Part shown: piece by piece, positions 41,701 through 44,825 of the stretch
How positions within the stretch are numbered: position 1 is the first letter of the stretch
How the letters are laid out: each line of letters opens with the position of its first letter
Origin: Symbiodinium natans
Taxonomy: Eukaryota > Sar > Dinophyceae > Suessiales > Symbiodiniaceae
NCBI GenBank assembly: GCA_905221605.1
Contig: CAJNDS010000001.1
Span: 844,525 to 908,524, forward strand
Direction: 5' to 3'
DNA length: 64,000 nucleotides
Notes under the pieces: model-generated
The model's database searches: none
Told to the model about the DNA's origin: nothing
Seen by the model: the letters and a program-made list of their open reading frames with translations, nothing else
Program-made: the position numbers and the translations under genes

Positions 41701-43469
41701 AAGGAAATAGGCTTCCCAATTTGATGAACACAGCTCATAATAACAATGGAAGGGAACACATATCTCTTCCCTAGACGATCTTGGCACGTGGGGACAAACC
41801 TCCTGCACGCTAGACGCGGCCTAGTCCTCAGGATGGGTGTGAATCCCCAACTGACACCCTGAACTGAAAAAGCCCTGAAACCATCCTAAACCCTAAACCC
41901 TAAACCCTAAACCCTAAACCCTAAACCCTAAACCCTAAACCCTAAACCCCATGCACAGATGTTTAGTGAGGGCGCTGGTCCTTCTCGTAACATGTGTCGC
42001 CGGCCTCCTGGCAGCAGAGCGTCCTGAGTGGTCAAACAGCAGTGTATTCTCCACACACCCCTCATCAATCCTCCACTCACAACTCGGCAGTGAGAATTGG
42101 AGAGGCTTGTCGTAGTTTGGAATGCTAAACCCTAAACCCTAAACCCTAAACCCCAAACCCTAAACCCCACATCCCTTAGACCATAACAGCGTCGAGAGCG
42201 ACTTCGGGCTTTCGGAAGGAGTGCTAGCCGCAAGCTTGGGTCGCGCAGGTCTCGATTCTCCGTGCAGTTCTGTTCCCACCCTCCTTTACCCCAAGGCTCC
42301 AAGAACTCGTATTTAAGGTTTTTGGGCCCAAATGCCTCATCATATGAGGTTTTTGGGCTATTTTGAGCCTAAGGGTTACAAAAAGGACTAGAGTACATCG
42401 GTTTAGAGCAAAATTGGGGTCGCCCCCCTGTCGAAATAAGCCATACGACCATCAGATGACTATGCTAGCTGAAGTCCAGACCCTAAACCCTAAACCCTAA
42501 ACCTGAACCCTAAACCCTAAACCCTAAACCCTAAACCCTTTTCCCTAAACCCTAAATTTGAACCCTAAACCCTAAACCCTAAACTGCCGGACATCAGGGC
42601 CACGCAGCGGAGAGCAGCGTTCACTTCGACTCGAGTCCATCCAGGCAGGATATATGTGGCTTACAAGCTGAGGGTTTCGGGCTTAGGGCTTAAGTTCATA
42701 AAGATCTAGAGCTAAGAGTAATTTAATTAAGGTTTATGGGGGACTATAGGGTCTACCTAAGATATGCAAGCCTACATTTTAAGCCTGCATTTCACGAACC
42801 CTACGTCCCGAACCCAAAAACCCGAGATCCGATCCCAAACCCATTTACCAAAGCCCTTTACCATCCGGAAGCCTTTAAATCCTTAGCCCTAAACCCTAAA
42901 CCCTAATCCCTAAACCCTAAACCCTAAACCCTAGCCCTAAACCCTAAACCCTAAACCCTAAACACTACAAGTTCGGGGCTTGGGGCTTGGGTTTGACACC
43001 TAGAAAAACCCTAAAAGCCCTAAACCCTATAATCCCTGTACGCCCCAAAAGCCCTAAGAGCCCTAGAGGAACCAAACCCAAAAAAACCCTAGCAGCCCAC
43101 TGTAAGAGCCTTCATAATTAGAACAAGGTATTGGGGGGGTTCTTCCAGTATAACTCCATGCACTCCAAACAACGAGTCTCTTCTGGATGCGCTTCTCGAA
43201 AGGACTGGCCGAACGAAATCTTCCGCTTGCTGCAAAAACCTCCTGTGAAAGACAACACCCAAAAGGTCCATGTACCTATATAGTAGATACTTGGGCCTTA
43301 AAGGGGTTCCTATATAGTGGCTTTAGGGGCCAAGTATATACCATATAGGTACATGGACCCTTAGGGACACAAGGCCCTTCGCGCCGCCTGAAGTACGGAA
43401 ATCTCAGTTGCGCACGCTGCGACCGAGGAGGACTGCACAAAGCCATGGTGCCGAAGTCTTCATTGTCAT
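13483..43469 (-). CDS. Micro-exon gene for a secreted Cys/Thr-rich, PAN/Apple-like multimodular protein (join of at least 24 exons)
   Basis: I recognise the module types but not a named gene. Twenty-four exons between 42023 and 13483 join in one frame (1534 nt) ending at TAG 13483-13485. Order: Cys-rich module 1 (exons 1-3), Thr linker (4-5), Cys-rich module 2 (6-9), Thr linker (10-11), PAN-like module 1 (11-14), short Thr linker (15), PAN-like module 2 (15-19), PAN-like module 3 (20-24). Splice phases agree at every junction as chosen; exon 16/17 is least certain. Donors by my reading: 17 GC, 4 GT, 2 GA. Acceptors are AG, followed by G in 21 of 23. The 5' end is less certain: a signal-peptide-like exon at 43416-43469 and islands at 42584-42651 and 42227-42280 fit in order, but I could not link their phases. 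Known of such modules: extracellular, disulphide-rich, often adhesive or carbohydrate-binding. Function here is inferred only. A PPR gene and a degenerate gene region lie inside introns. Confidence 0.82.
13541..13795 (+). repeat. (TTTGGGG)n-(TTTAGGG)n composite array
   Basis: A block of about 16 TTTGGGG units inside TTTAGGG units, next to terminal exon 24. Its CCCTAAA partner is at 13357-13436. Confidence 0.95.
14249..14558 (-). CDS. Candidate coding segment with a 25-nt intron-like interruption
   Basis: The upstream part reads VLQVVRIPDPEAKDHKKCVS and continues VQMTESDKR. The downstream part, one frame shifted, reads LARNDVFESAPDRESDILIW and continues to KDCTNSIR and TAG. Removing 14443-14467 (GTGAG...GCCAG, 25 nt) joins the two frames. 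It lies in the last intron of the micro-exon gene. It could be a retrocopy, a nested gene or a pseudogene. Confidence 0.45.
15078..15154 (-). CDS. Micro-exon 23: PAN-like module 3, GIEYH...RCEIW
   Basis: Acceptor GGCCAAG|GC, donor GGGAG|GCGCGC (GC, phase 0). Reads QGIEYHVSGRCEIWIRPEGI and then QASRE. No intron follows GIEYH here, unlike modules 1 and 2. The 5' boundary could shift by a codon. Confidence 0.82.
15939..16050. mobile_element. Palindromic element family C
   Basis: CTAGACCCAAGAATAGCCTA to GGGTCTACTCTGGTCCGAG. Precedes the array-free 16.1-18.3 kb segment. Confidence 0.62.
16445..16643 (-). CDS. Candidate exon, unknown protein
   Basis: Reads MALVCVVRNGAVKPVFVTPG, then MVIKDDTPAWEMNQNELYRL and AKADLDSNIVQ. 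A possible GC donor (CAAG|GCGGTT) precedes a TAG. Protein-like composition in a GC-rich, array-free stretch. Confidence 0.4.
17301..17427 (+). pseudogene. FNIP-repeat fragment
   Basis: The + frame reads FNQCLEGVQLPSSLQTLAFG and then YHFNQSLEGV, one and a half FNIP-type leucine-rich units (xFNQSLEGVxLPSSLQxLxFG). The frame becomes GP-rich and loses the motif directly after. No flanking FNIP units, so it is probably a remnant or single captured exon. One of very few + strand coding signals here. Confidence 0.6.
17651..17759 (-). CDS. Candidate terminal exon near kinase-like segment
   Basis: Acceptor GTCCAG|TCT. Reads SWFLIDSLREGCIRLLDAGS and then LPAERREFSSEA with TGA at 17651. Well-formed and same strand as the kinase-like exon. 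Product unknown. Confidence 0.4.
17988..18042 (-). CDS. Candidate exon: protein-kinase-like segment
   Basis: Acceptor TTCAAG|GATC, donor AACG|GTAGAG. Reads DRHDSWGVGIVWWQLLGN, resembling kinase subdomain IX (D.W..G.....LL). No catalytic loop or DFG found nearby, so the gene is partial or scattered. Confidence 0.4.
18386..18437 (-). CDS. Micro-exon 22: PAN-like module 3, CxxxC part
   Basis: Acceptor ACCAAG|GCC, donor TGCC|GCTTTC (GC, phase 1). Reads ASSLDGCKAHCARAVDC. The downstream intron (about 3.2 kb) contains the kinase/FNIP remnant region. Confidence 0.8.
18774..18906 (+). repeat. Tandem repeat of unit GTTGTAGGG
   Basis: About 14 copies of a 9-bp unit with a few changes; looks like a telomere-variant minisatellite. 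Confidence 0.9.
19461..19577 (-). repeat. (CCCTAAA)n array
   Basis: About 16 perfect units directly 3' (sense) of exon 21; the facing (TTTAGGG)n array is at 19711-19801. Confidence 0.95.
19606..19655 (-). CDS. Micro-exon 21: PAN-like module 3
   Basis: Acceptor GCCCAG|GC, donor GCCCAG|GCCGGG (GC, phase 0). Reads GAHENDNSASYFTVAQ. AGGCC occurs at both the donor and the next acceptor. Confidence 0.82.
20266..20325 (-). CDS. Micro-exon 20: start of PAN-like module 3
   Basis: Acceptor CTCAAG|GT, donor CGTG|GCTGGG (GC, phase 1). Reads TGAQGLFEGVDGGTDRVCR. A + strand frame is also open here, but the minus frame matches the VDGG..R.CRG motif of the other modules and fits the phase. Confidence 0.8.
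21081..21144. mobile_element. Palindromic element family E with 9-bp target duplication
   Basis: 64-bp near-perfect hairpin with ends TTGGGACG/CGTCCCAA and inner TATACTAACAGTCC/GGACTGCTAGTATA. Flanks CTTATTTGG and CTTATTAGG (8 of 9 match). Confidence 0.78.
21445..21501 (-). CDS. Micro-exon 19: PAN-like module 2, end
   Basis: Acceptor ACAGAG|GC, donor CCGG|GCTTAG (GC, phase 1). Reads IHASIALGGYMCLSYGHP, matching the end of module 1 (IRASIVLEHYTCLRFGPG). Confidence 0.82.
22363..22399 (-). CDS. Micro-exon 18: PAN-like module 2 (37 nt)
   Basis: Acceptor CCTCAG|GTT, donor GAAG|GCCGAG (GC, phase 1). Reads VGGRCEVWTRPE. A (TTTAGGG)n array starts 22 nt after the donor. Confidence 0.84.
22440..22770 (+). 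repeat. Degenerate TTTAGGG array with (TATAGGG) and (TTGAGGG) blocks
   Basis: Includes about seven successive TATAGGG units at 22670-22715. Confidence 0.9.
23111..23217. mobile_element. Palindromic element family A next to exon 17
   Basis: CTACTAATTGCTGAAAGCCC left end and a GGGGAGTTCTTATAGGCAAA right end around the conserved core GGGGCAATATAGGGATTAG. Sits 14 bp inside the intron after exon 17. Confidence 0.7.
23232..23285 (-). CDS. Micro-exon 17: PAN-like module 2, core
   Basis: Acceptor CGGCAG|GCC, donor TACCAC|GCCACT (GC, phase 0). Reads ACQQQCVSTSGCTGIEYH. A family-A palindromic element (23111-23217) lies 14 bp into the downstream intron. Confidence 0.85.
24983..25050 (-). CDS. Micro-exon 16: PAN-like module 2, RACRG part
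   Basis: Acceptor CCACAG|GC. Reads EGRACRGDFPGDNAASYYQ plus AGA. The 3' boundary is tentative (GA donor GCA|GATGGG). Relative to modules 1 and 3 a few residues are missing before the ACxxxC motif, so a very small exon may be unfound in 23.3-24.9 kb. Confidence 0.72.
25331..25385 (-). CDS. Micro-exon 15: Thr linker and start of PAN-like module 2
   Basis: Acceptor GGCGAG|CTT, donor GGAG|GCCCCA (GC, phase 1). Reads LPTTTTGKPLSGFNPVDG. The split Gly joins to exon 16 as VDGGEGRACRG. Confidence 0.8.
25999..26094 (-). CDS. Micro-exon 14: PAN-like module 1, end
   Basis: Acceptor CGCCAG|GTG, donor GGAGCC|GCGGAT (GC); exactly 32 codons. Begins VGGRCEVWTRADGIRASIVL and ends HYTCLRFGPGA. Modules 2 and 3 interrupt this stretch with introns; module 1 does not. 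Confidence 0.86.
26502..26578 (+). repeat. (CTTAGGG)n variant array
   Basis: About 10 units of the CTTAGGG variant rather than TTTAGGG. Confidence 0.9.
26899..26990 (-). CDS. Micro-exon 13: PAN-like module 1, core
   Basis: Acceptor ACTCAG|GC, donor TACCAC|GTGACT. Reads YFNVTSGVPDLSACKQLCTS and then TVGCVGIEYH. The CxxxC...C spacing resembles PAN/Apple domains. Confidence 0.88.
27030..27112. mobile_element. Palindromic element family F (one arm strong)
   Basis: GGGTAGTTACATGGTCCCTT start, GGGCCCATACATCAGAACCC end. In the intron just 5' of exon 13. Confidence 0.5.
27741..27788 (-). CDS. Micro-exon 12: PAN-like module 1, RACRG part
   Basis: Acceptor CGTCAG|GC, donor GCAA|GCTCCT (GC). Reads TNRACRGSSAGDNSA; the split Ser codon joins to exon 13 as DNSASYF. 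The intron start GCTCCTTC resembles the downstream exon start GCTACTTC. Confidence 0.85.
28451..28521. mobile_element. Palindromic element family E
   Basis: CTTGGGATGTTCCCCTTATA left arm and ACTGTTAGTATTAGGGATCC right arm. Lies in the intron between exons 11 and 12. Confidence 0.65.
28745..28815 (-). CDS. Micro-exon 11: Thr linker and start of PAN-like module 1
   Basis: Acceptor CGCCAG|G, donor CCCC|GCGAAG (GC, phase 1). Reads TTVPTTTTTPGATDGFEPVD followed by Gly-Gly-Pro. The FxPVDGG motif recurs at exons 15 and 20, marking the start of each PAN-like module. Confidence 0.82.
29050..29166 (-). CDS. Micro-exon 10: poly-Thr linker
   Basis: Acceptor GCTGAG|G. More than 20 consecutive Thr codons (mostly ACC, with ACA and ACG) lead into AAPTTTATPNLE. 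Donor TT|GCAAGT (GC, phase 2). On the + strand it appears as a GGT/CGT-type repeat. Confidence 0.76.
30687..30753 (-). CDS. Micro-exon 9: Cys-rich module 2, end
   Basis: Acceptor CCGAAG|GG, donor ACGAC|GCCTTG (GC). Reads ISPNDAPEYRTPWSCNVLST and continues into Thr. (CCCTAAA)n lies below and a 195-bp (TTTAGGG)n array above on the + strand. Confidence 0.82.
30786..30980 (+). repeat. (TTTAGGG)n array
   Basis: About 27 units, one of the longest uninterrupted arrays; immediately 5' (sense) of exon 9. Confidence 0.95.
31254..31293 (-). CDS. Micro-exon 8: Cys-rich module 2, middle part
   Basis: Acceptor CTGGAG|GAC, donor CCAG|GCCTGC (GC, phase 1). Reads DQWYAQCKPSCTP. The intron after TPG is at the same place as in module 1. 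Confidence 0.82.
31923..31965 (-). CDS. Micro-exon 7: Cys-rich module 2, TLCC part
   Basis: Acceptor GATGAG|G, donor GAGAAG|GCGGGG (GC). Reads TLCCQDPRDTCFEK. It is a paralogue of exon 1, but the following intron lies 5 nt earlier relative to the protein. Confidence 0.8.
32030..32127 (+). repeat. (TTTAGGGG)n 8-bp variant array
   Basis: About 12 units of an 8-mer. A second block of the 8-mer is at 46908-47042. Confidence 0.92.
32325..32435. mobile_element. Family C-like palindrome
   Basis: ACTAGGTTGCCCAGTAGCCT to GTACTACTGGGCATCC with the same interior; terminal bases differ from the main family. A related partial copy is at 29680-29790. Confidence 0.55.
32700..32776 (-). CDS. Micro-exon 6: linker and start of Cys-rich module 2
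   Basis: Acceptor CCCAG|TCC, phase 0. Includes TTGAPTTAAPCTARWGKCL. The donor that keeps frame with exon 7 is the non-canonical TTTC|GATCCC (GA), the weakest splice call in this part. It gives a CxxxxxC...CC spacing. Confidence 0.68.
33198..33396 (-). repeat. (CCCTAAA)n array
   Basis: About 27 units. It faces a short TTTAGGG-like run at 33495. Confidence 0.95.
33548..33692. mobile_element. Palindromic element family B
   Basis: Full-length uninterrupted copy, CTTGGAGGTTCATGGTACTT to AAGTACCCTGAACCTCCAAG. Good reference for the family. Confidence 0.78.
34202..34338 (-). CDS. Micro-exon 5: poly-Thr linker
   Basis: A run of ACC/ACA/ACG/ACT codons gives a long Thr tract ending TTAAPLLKL; donor CTG|GTGAAC. 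Mixed Thr codons favour a coding linker over a simple GGT repeat. The acceptor is TTTAG|GT, where TTTAG is the last unit of the intronic array, so the repeat itself supplies the splice site. Confidence 0.75.
34338..34443 (-). repeat. (CCCTAAA)n array that supplies a splice acceptor
   Basis: About 15 units. In the minus-strand transcript it reads (TTTAGGG)n and its last TTTAG is the acceptor of exon 5. Confidence 0.9.
35309..35361 (-). CDS. Micro-exon 4: Thr/Ser-rich linker
   Basis: Acceptor CGAGAG|G, donor ACCC|GTGTCT. Completes Leu from exon 3 and reads STTEGPQTTTAASTTST. A telomere-like array starts 9 nt inside the downstream intron. Confidence 0.75.
36220..36796. mobile_element. 577-bp element with 30-bp perfect terminal inverted repeats and internal minisatellite
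   Basis: Perfect 30-bp inverted repeats at 36220-36249 and 36767-36796 (outer end TTGGGTTCGGCCGGTCCACA). The interior has about 2.5 copies of a roughly 200-bp unit, each starting with CAGTCACCA.CAGCAGACCC and running into 12-bp repeats of the type GGTGCTATTTCT. ORFs through it encode a monotonous 4-residue repeat (IAPE/IAQK) and are unlikely to be genes. Sits in a micro-exon gene intron; no transposase. Confidence 0.85.
36830..37120. other. PPR gene 3' flank
   Basis: Unique sequence with short degenerate telomere-like units; nothing further recognised. Confidence 0.4.
37122..38876 (-). CDS. PPR-repeat protein with C-terminal Smr domain
   Basis: Intact 584-codon ORF from ATG 38876 to TAG 37122; the frame is also open upstream, so the start is the first plausible ATG only. 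Residues about 132-411 are eight near-identical 35-residue PPR units (core GGEWQMALHLLSQMPMARVV), with more diverged PPR units before (25-130) and after (412-460). Residues about 474-560 form an Smr-like domain: IDLHLHSS and then IITGWGKSR. PPR-Smr proteins bind RNA in organelles and some Smr domains are nucleases; no organelle target signal is obvious. The gene has no introns and lies on the same strand inside the intron between exons 3 and 4 of the micro-exon gene. Repeat units are almost identical in DNA, implying recent tandem expansion or conversion. Confidence 0.93.
   Translation of the reverse strand: MWPPPAAPNYAAATRRAEPKMSIRAACREQDWQLAVYLLQDLVPTERDQKAFFAAIVGCGRARRWQVAVQALADIMVWEVVPDVRSFTAAITACMKGLQWELALQLLSQMISVRVDPGDISFNAGISACGKGGEWQIALHLLSQMPMARVVPNGISFNAGISACEKGGEWQMALHLLSQMPMARVVPNEISYSAGISACEKGGEWQMALHLLSQMPVARVVPNEISYSAGISACEKGGEWQMALHLLSQMPAARVVPDGISFNAGISACEKGSEWQIALHLLSQMPMARVVPNDISFNAGISACEKGGEWQMALHLLSQMPMARVVPDDISFSAGISACEKGGEWQMALHLLSQMPVARVVPNEISYSAGISACEKGGEWQMALHLLSQMPVARVVPDEINFNAAVCAVGSAKLWELGLSLFSTMKTRNLNPGRESYAQLLDAVYTEVAGFDVFRQALANQAWPDMLRESGTKIDLHLHSSGSAMLSVLWWLAEIVPEKLGRGQDAASFEIITGWGKSRKAWDTSDVRASVLNLLDHCGIPNRIHPRNRGRVQVDLAGVDRSRLCSLFPESKLLAQIKKTWARS
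37124..37163 (-). other. Stem-loop across the PPR stop codon
   Basis: AACTCCTTGCCCAA and its perfect reverse complement are separated by an 11-12 nt loop and include the last codons and the TAG. It could be a 3' processing or terminator-like structure, or chance; no conservation data. Confidence 0.45.
38921..39030. mobile_element. Palindromic element family A upstream of the PPR gene
   Basis: TACTACGAATTGCTAAAGAA left end, GGGTTCTTAGGCAAATAGTG right end; ends about 45 bp from the PPR ATG, so it forms the 5' flank of that gene. Confidence 0.68.
39196..39395 (+). repeat. (TTTAGGG)n array
   Basis: About 28 units with a few single changes, 5' of the PPR gene. Confidence 0.95.
39430..40140. other. 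Unique intron DNA, no gene
   Basis: AAAGGGC/GGGCCCTT-rich DNA with a small + ORF (72 codons) lacking any domain. It resembles the edge sequence at 60-330. Nothing supported. Confidence 0.4.
40223..40332. mobile_element. Palindromic element family A with 13-bp flanking repeat
   Basis: CTACTACTTGCTTAAGAATC to GTTCTTAAGCAAATGGTAGT. The 13-mer TAGAACCCTCGCA occurs just outside on the left (40203-40215) and overlapping the right end (40330-40342), possibly a long target duplication. Confidence 0.72.
40557..40611 (-). CDS. Micro-exon 3: Cys-rich module 1, end
   Basis: Acceptor GGGCAG|GC, donor CT|GCCGCT (GC, phase 2). Reads INPNDAPQYQTPWSCNV. Exon 9 has the paralogous ISPNDAPEYRTPWSCNVL. Flanked by (CCCTAAA)n below and (TTTAGGG)n above on the + strand. 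Confidence 0.82.
40733..40842. mobile_element. Family B element, left arm replaced by array
   Basis: Starts at GTAACCCATTCTAAG directly after a TTTAGGG array and ends ACCATGAACCTCCAAG. The outer left arm is missing. Confidence 0.65.
41548..41582 (-). CDS. Micro-exon 2: Cys-rich module 1, middle part (35 nt)
   Basis: Acceptor CACCAG|G, donor CCAG|GTCGGC. Completes Gln and reads YYAQCKPDCTP. Paralogue: exon 8 (31254), DQWYAQCKPSCTP. One of the shortest exons in the gene. Confidence 0.8.
41976..42023 (-). CDS. Micro-exon 1: Cys-rich module 1, first part
   Basis: Acceptor CTCAG|G, donor GACCA|GCGCCC (GC, phase 2). Reads TLCCQEAGDTCYEKD plus two bases of Gln. Exon 7 (31923) encodes the paralogous TLCCQDPRDTCFEK. 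Confidence 0.8.
42227..42280 (-). CDS. Candidate exon: C-terminal part of a thrombospondin type-1-like repeat
   Basis: The minus frame reads GNRTARRIETCATQACG, close to the usual end of a TSP1 repeat (R.R.I.E.C..Q.C). A stop follows in frame, so splicing just before it is required, possibly at a GC donor. It lies between the signal-peptide-like exon and the first Cys-rich exon. Confidence 0.45.
42297..42372. mobile_element. Palindromic element family J
   Basis: GGCTCCAAGAACTCGTATTT to GGGCTATTTTGAGCC. A related copy at 28145-28228. Both lie in micro-exon gene introns. Confidence 0.5.
42584..42651 (-). CDS. Candidate exon, unrecognised, near 5' end of micro-exon gene
   Basis: A unique island beside an array; the minus frame reads ILPGWTRVEVNAALRCVALM, which looks protein-like. 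The array begins directly at its 3' end. Exact splice sites are not resolved. Confidence 0.35.
43265..43372. mobile_element. Palindromic element family D
   Basis: GGTCCATGTACCTATATAG to CATATAGGTACATGGACC, symmetric interior. Other copies: 49702-49793, and one-armed at 22786-22852 and 26757-26800. Confidence 0.7.
43416..43469 (-). CDS. Candidate first exon: signal peptide
   Basis: ATG at 43469 opens MTMKTSAPWLCAVLLGRS, a basic start followed by a hydrophobic core, as in secretory signal peptides. The donor would be AGC|GTGCGC, phase 0. A palindromic element (43480-43582) begins 10 bp upstream. It sits directly 5' of exons encoding extracellular modules, which supports the assignment. The splice link to the next exon was not resolved. 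Confidence 0.5.
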
Positions 43470-43479
43470 GCTTTCTCCC

Positions 43480-43582
43480 AAAGAGCCCAATACCCCTGAA
43501 CTAAGGAATATACCTTAAATCATACTAAGGATCCCTCTATAAATTAAGCTACATTCCTCAACTAAGGGGTATTGGGCTCTTT
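43480..43582. mobile_element. Palindromic element family I at the 5' end of the micro-exon gene
   Basis: AAAGAGCCCAATACCCCT and AGGGGTATTGGGCTCTTT perfect ends. It begins 10 bp upstream of the signal-peptide ATG, so it would form the 5' UTR or promoter region. A related copy without the outer ends is at 45828-45896. Confidence 0.75.
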
Positions 43583-43599
43583 GGGCTAGTAACTAGTAG

Positions 43600-43672
43600 A
43601 AGCACAACCTCCATTCGGCTGCTGCGGATGGCTGCCAGGATGTCAGGCATCTCCGCTGCTAAAGGGGCCAGA
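43600..43672 (-). CDS. Candidate micro-exon upstream of the signal exon
   Basis: After TTTAGCAG the minus frame reads EMPDILAAIRSSRMEV. Lies beyond the palindromic element at 43480-43582, so probably belongs to another transcript or a 5' extension. Confidence 0.35.
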
Positions 43673-44765
43673 AGGGAAGATTCTTAGAAATTATTCCGAC
43701 CCCTTATATCAAAAACCCTGAACACTAAACCCTGAACCCTGAAACCCTAAAACCCTGAAACCCTGAAAGCCCCCTTAGGAATTCGGCGTGGTACAATATT
43801 AAACTCTAAGCCCTAAAAACCCTGAAAGCCCCCCTTAGGAATTCGGCGTTTTTTGGGGCACGTCTGTGCGGCGCCGAGAAGCGAAAGGCATCCTGTAGCG
43901 CACAGGTGTGGGGTTTGGGCTTTTGGAGTATGTGGATTTGGGGGGGGGGGGGGGGGGGGGTGATTTAAAGGCTTCTTAAGCTTTCAGTTGATGGTTTAGG
44001 GTTTAGGGCTAGGGTTTAGGGTTTAGGGTTTAGGGCTGGGGCACCCTAAACCCTGATTAACATGCTTGTTGGAGGCTTGAAGACTTGAAGGGTTCAGATT
44101 TTAGAGGGGTCCAAGAATGCACTCAGATACCTGGGCGGCATGGTGCTTCTACACCAGACCACACTGTTCGCCTTCTGGAATGCCGGCTCACAAAAGGGTC
44201 TCCAAAAACGGGGGCCCCTGCTTCAAATCCGAAGTATCTCTACATAGACCCTAGACCGAATTTAGTACACACCCCATTTACTTACTTTATTAACCCGAAT
44301 GCAAGTTGCTCCAACCTCGAGTTTCAGGAACCACCGGGCTTGGCTACTGCGACGTTTTTCGGGTTTAAGGTATCGAGTTTGGGGTTGGGGTTTAGGGTTT
44401 AGGGCTTCGGGCTTAAGGTTTAGGGTGCAAGGTTTAGGGTCTAGGGCTTAGGGTTTAGGGTTCTTTTGGTTTAGAACTTTGGGGTTAGGCGGAAGAGCTC
44501 GTGACATGAGGTCCCGCTGTTGCGATTTCTTGGGCCCCGGCGATTTATATACAGCCCGGCACCCTAAACACGAACCCCTGTCAGGGTTTAGGGTTTAGGG
44601 ATTAGACAGACCTAACAAACAAAATTCGGAACCCGAAGATGTAAACCCCACCCCCCCTCCTCTCAGAAAAAAAACAACGGAACCCCAAACCCCCTCAACC
44701 CTAAACCCCAAAGCCTAAACCACCCTAAACCCTCAAGCCTAAACCCTAACCCGCGGCCTCCATAC

Positions 44766-44825
44766 TGAACCGTGCACATGCTGACATCTCTCGTCGTTGT
44801 CACACCCTCCGTTGTGCGAGACCAC
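44766..44825 (-). CDS. Candidate micro-exon: EGF-like
   Basis: Acceptor CCCGAG|GTG, donor GGTTCA|GTATGG, exactly 20 codons. Reads VVSHNGGCDNDERCQHVHGS, matching the start of EGF-like domains (NGGC....C.....GS). Confidence 0.5.

Noticed and set aside
42040-42125. Minus-strand open stretch with CEWRIDEGC as an additional exon
   Set aside because: Protein-like, but its frame does not join exon 1 and two other frames are equally open; left unassigned.
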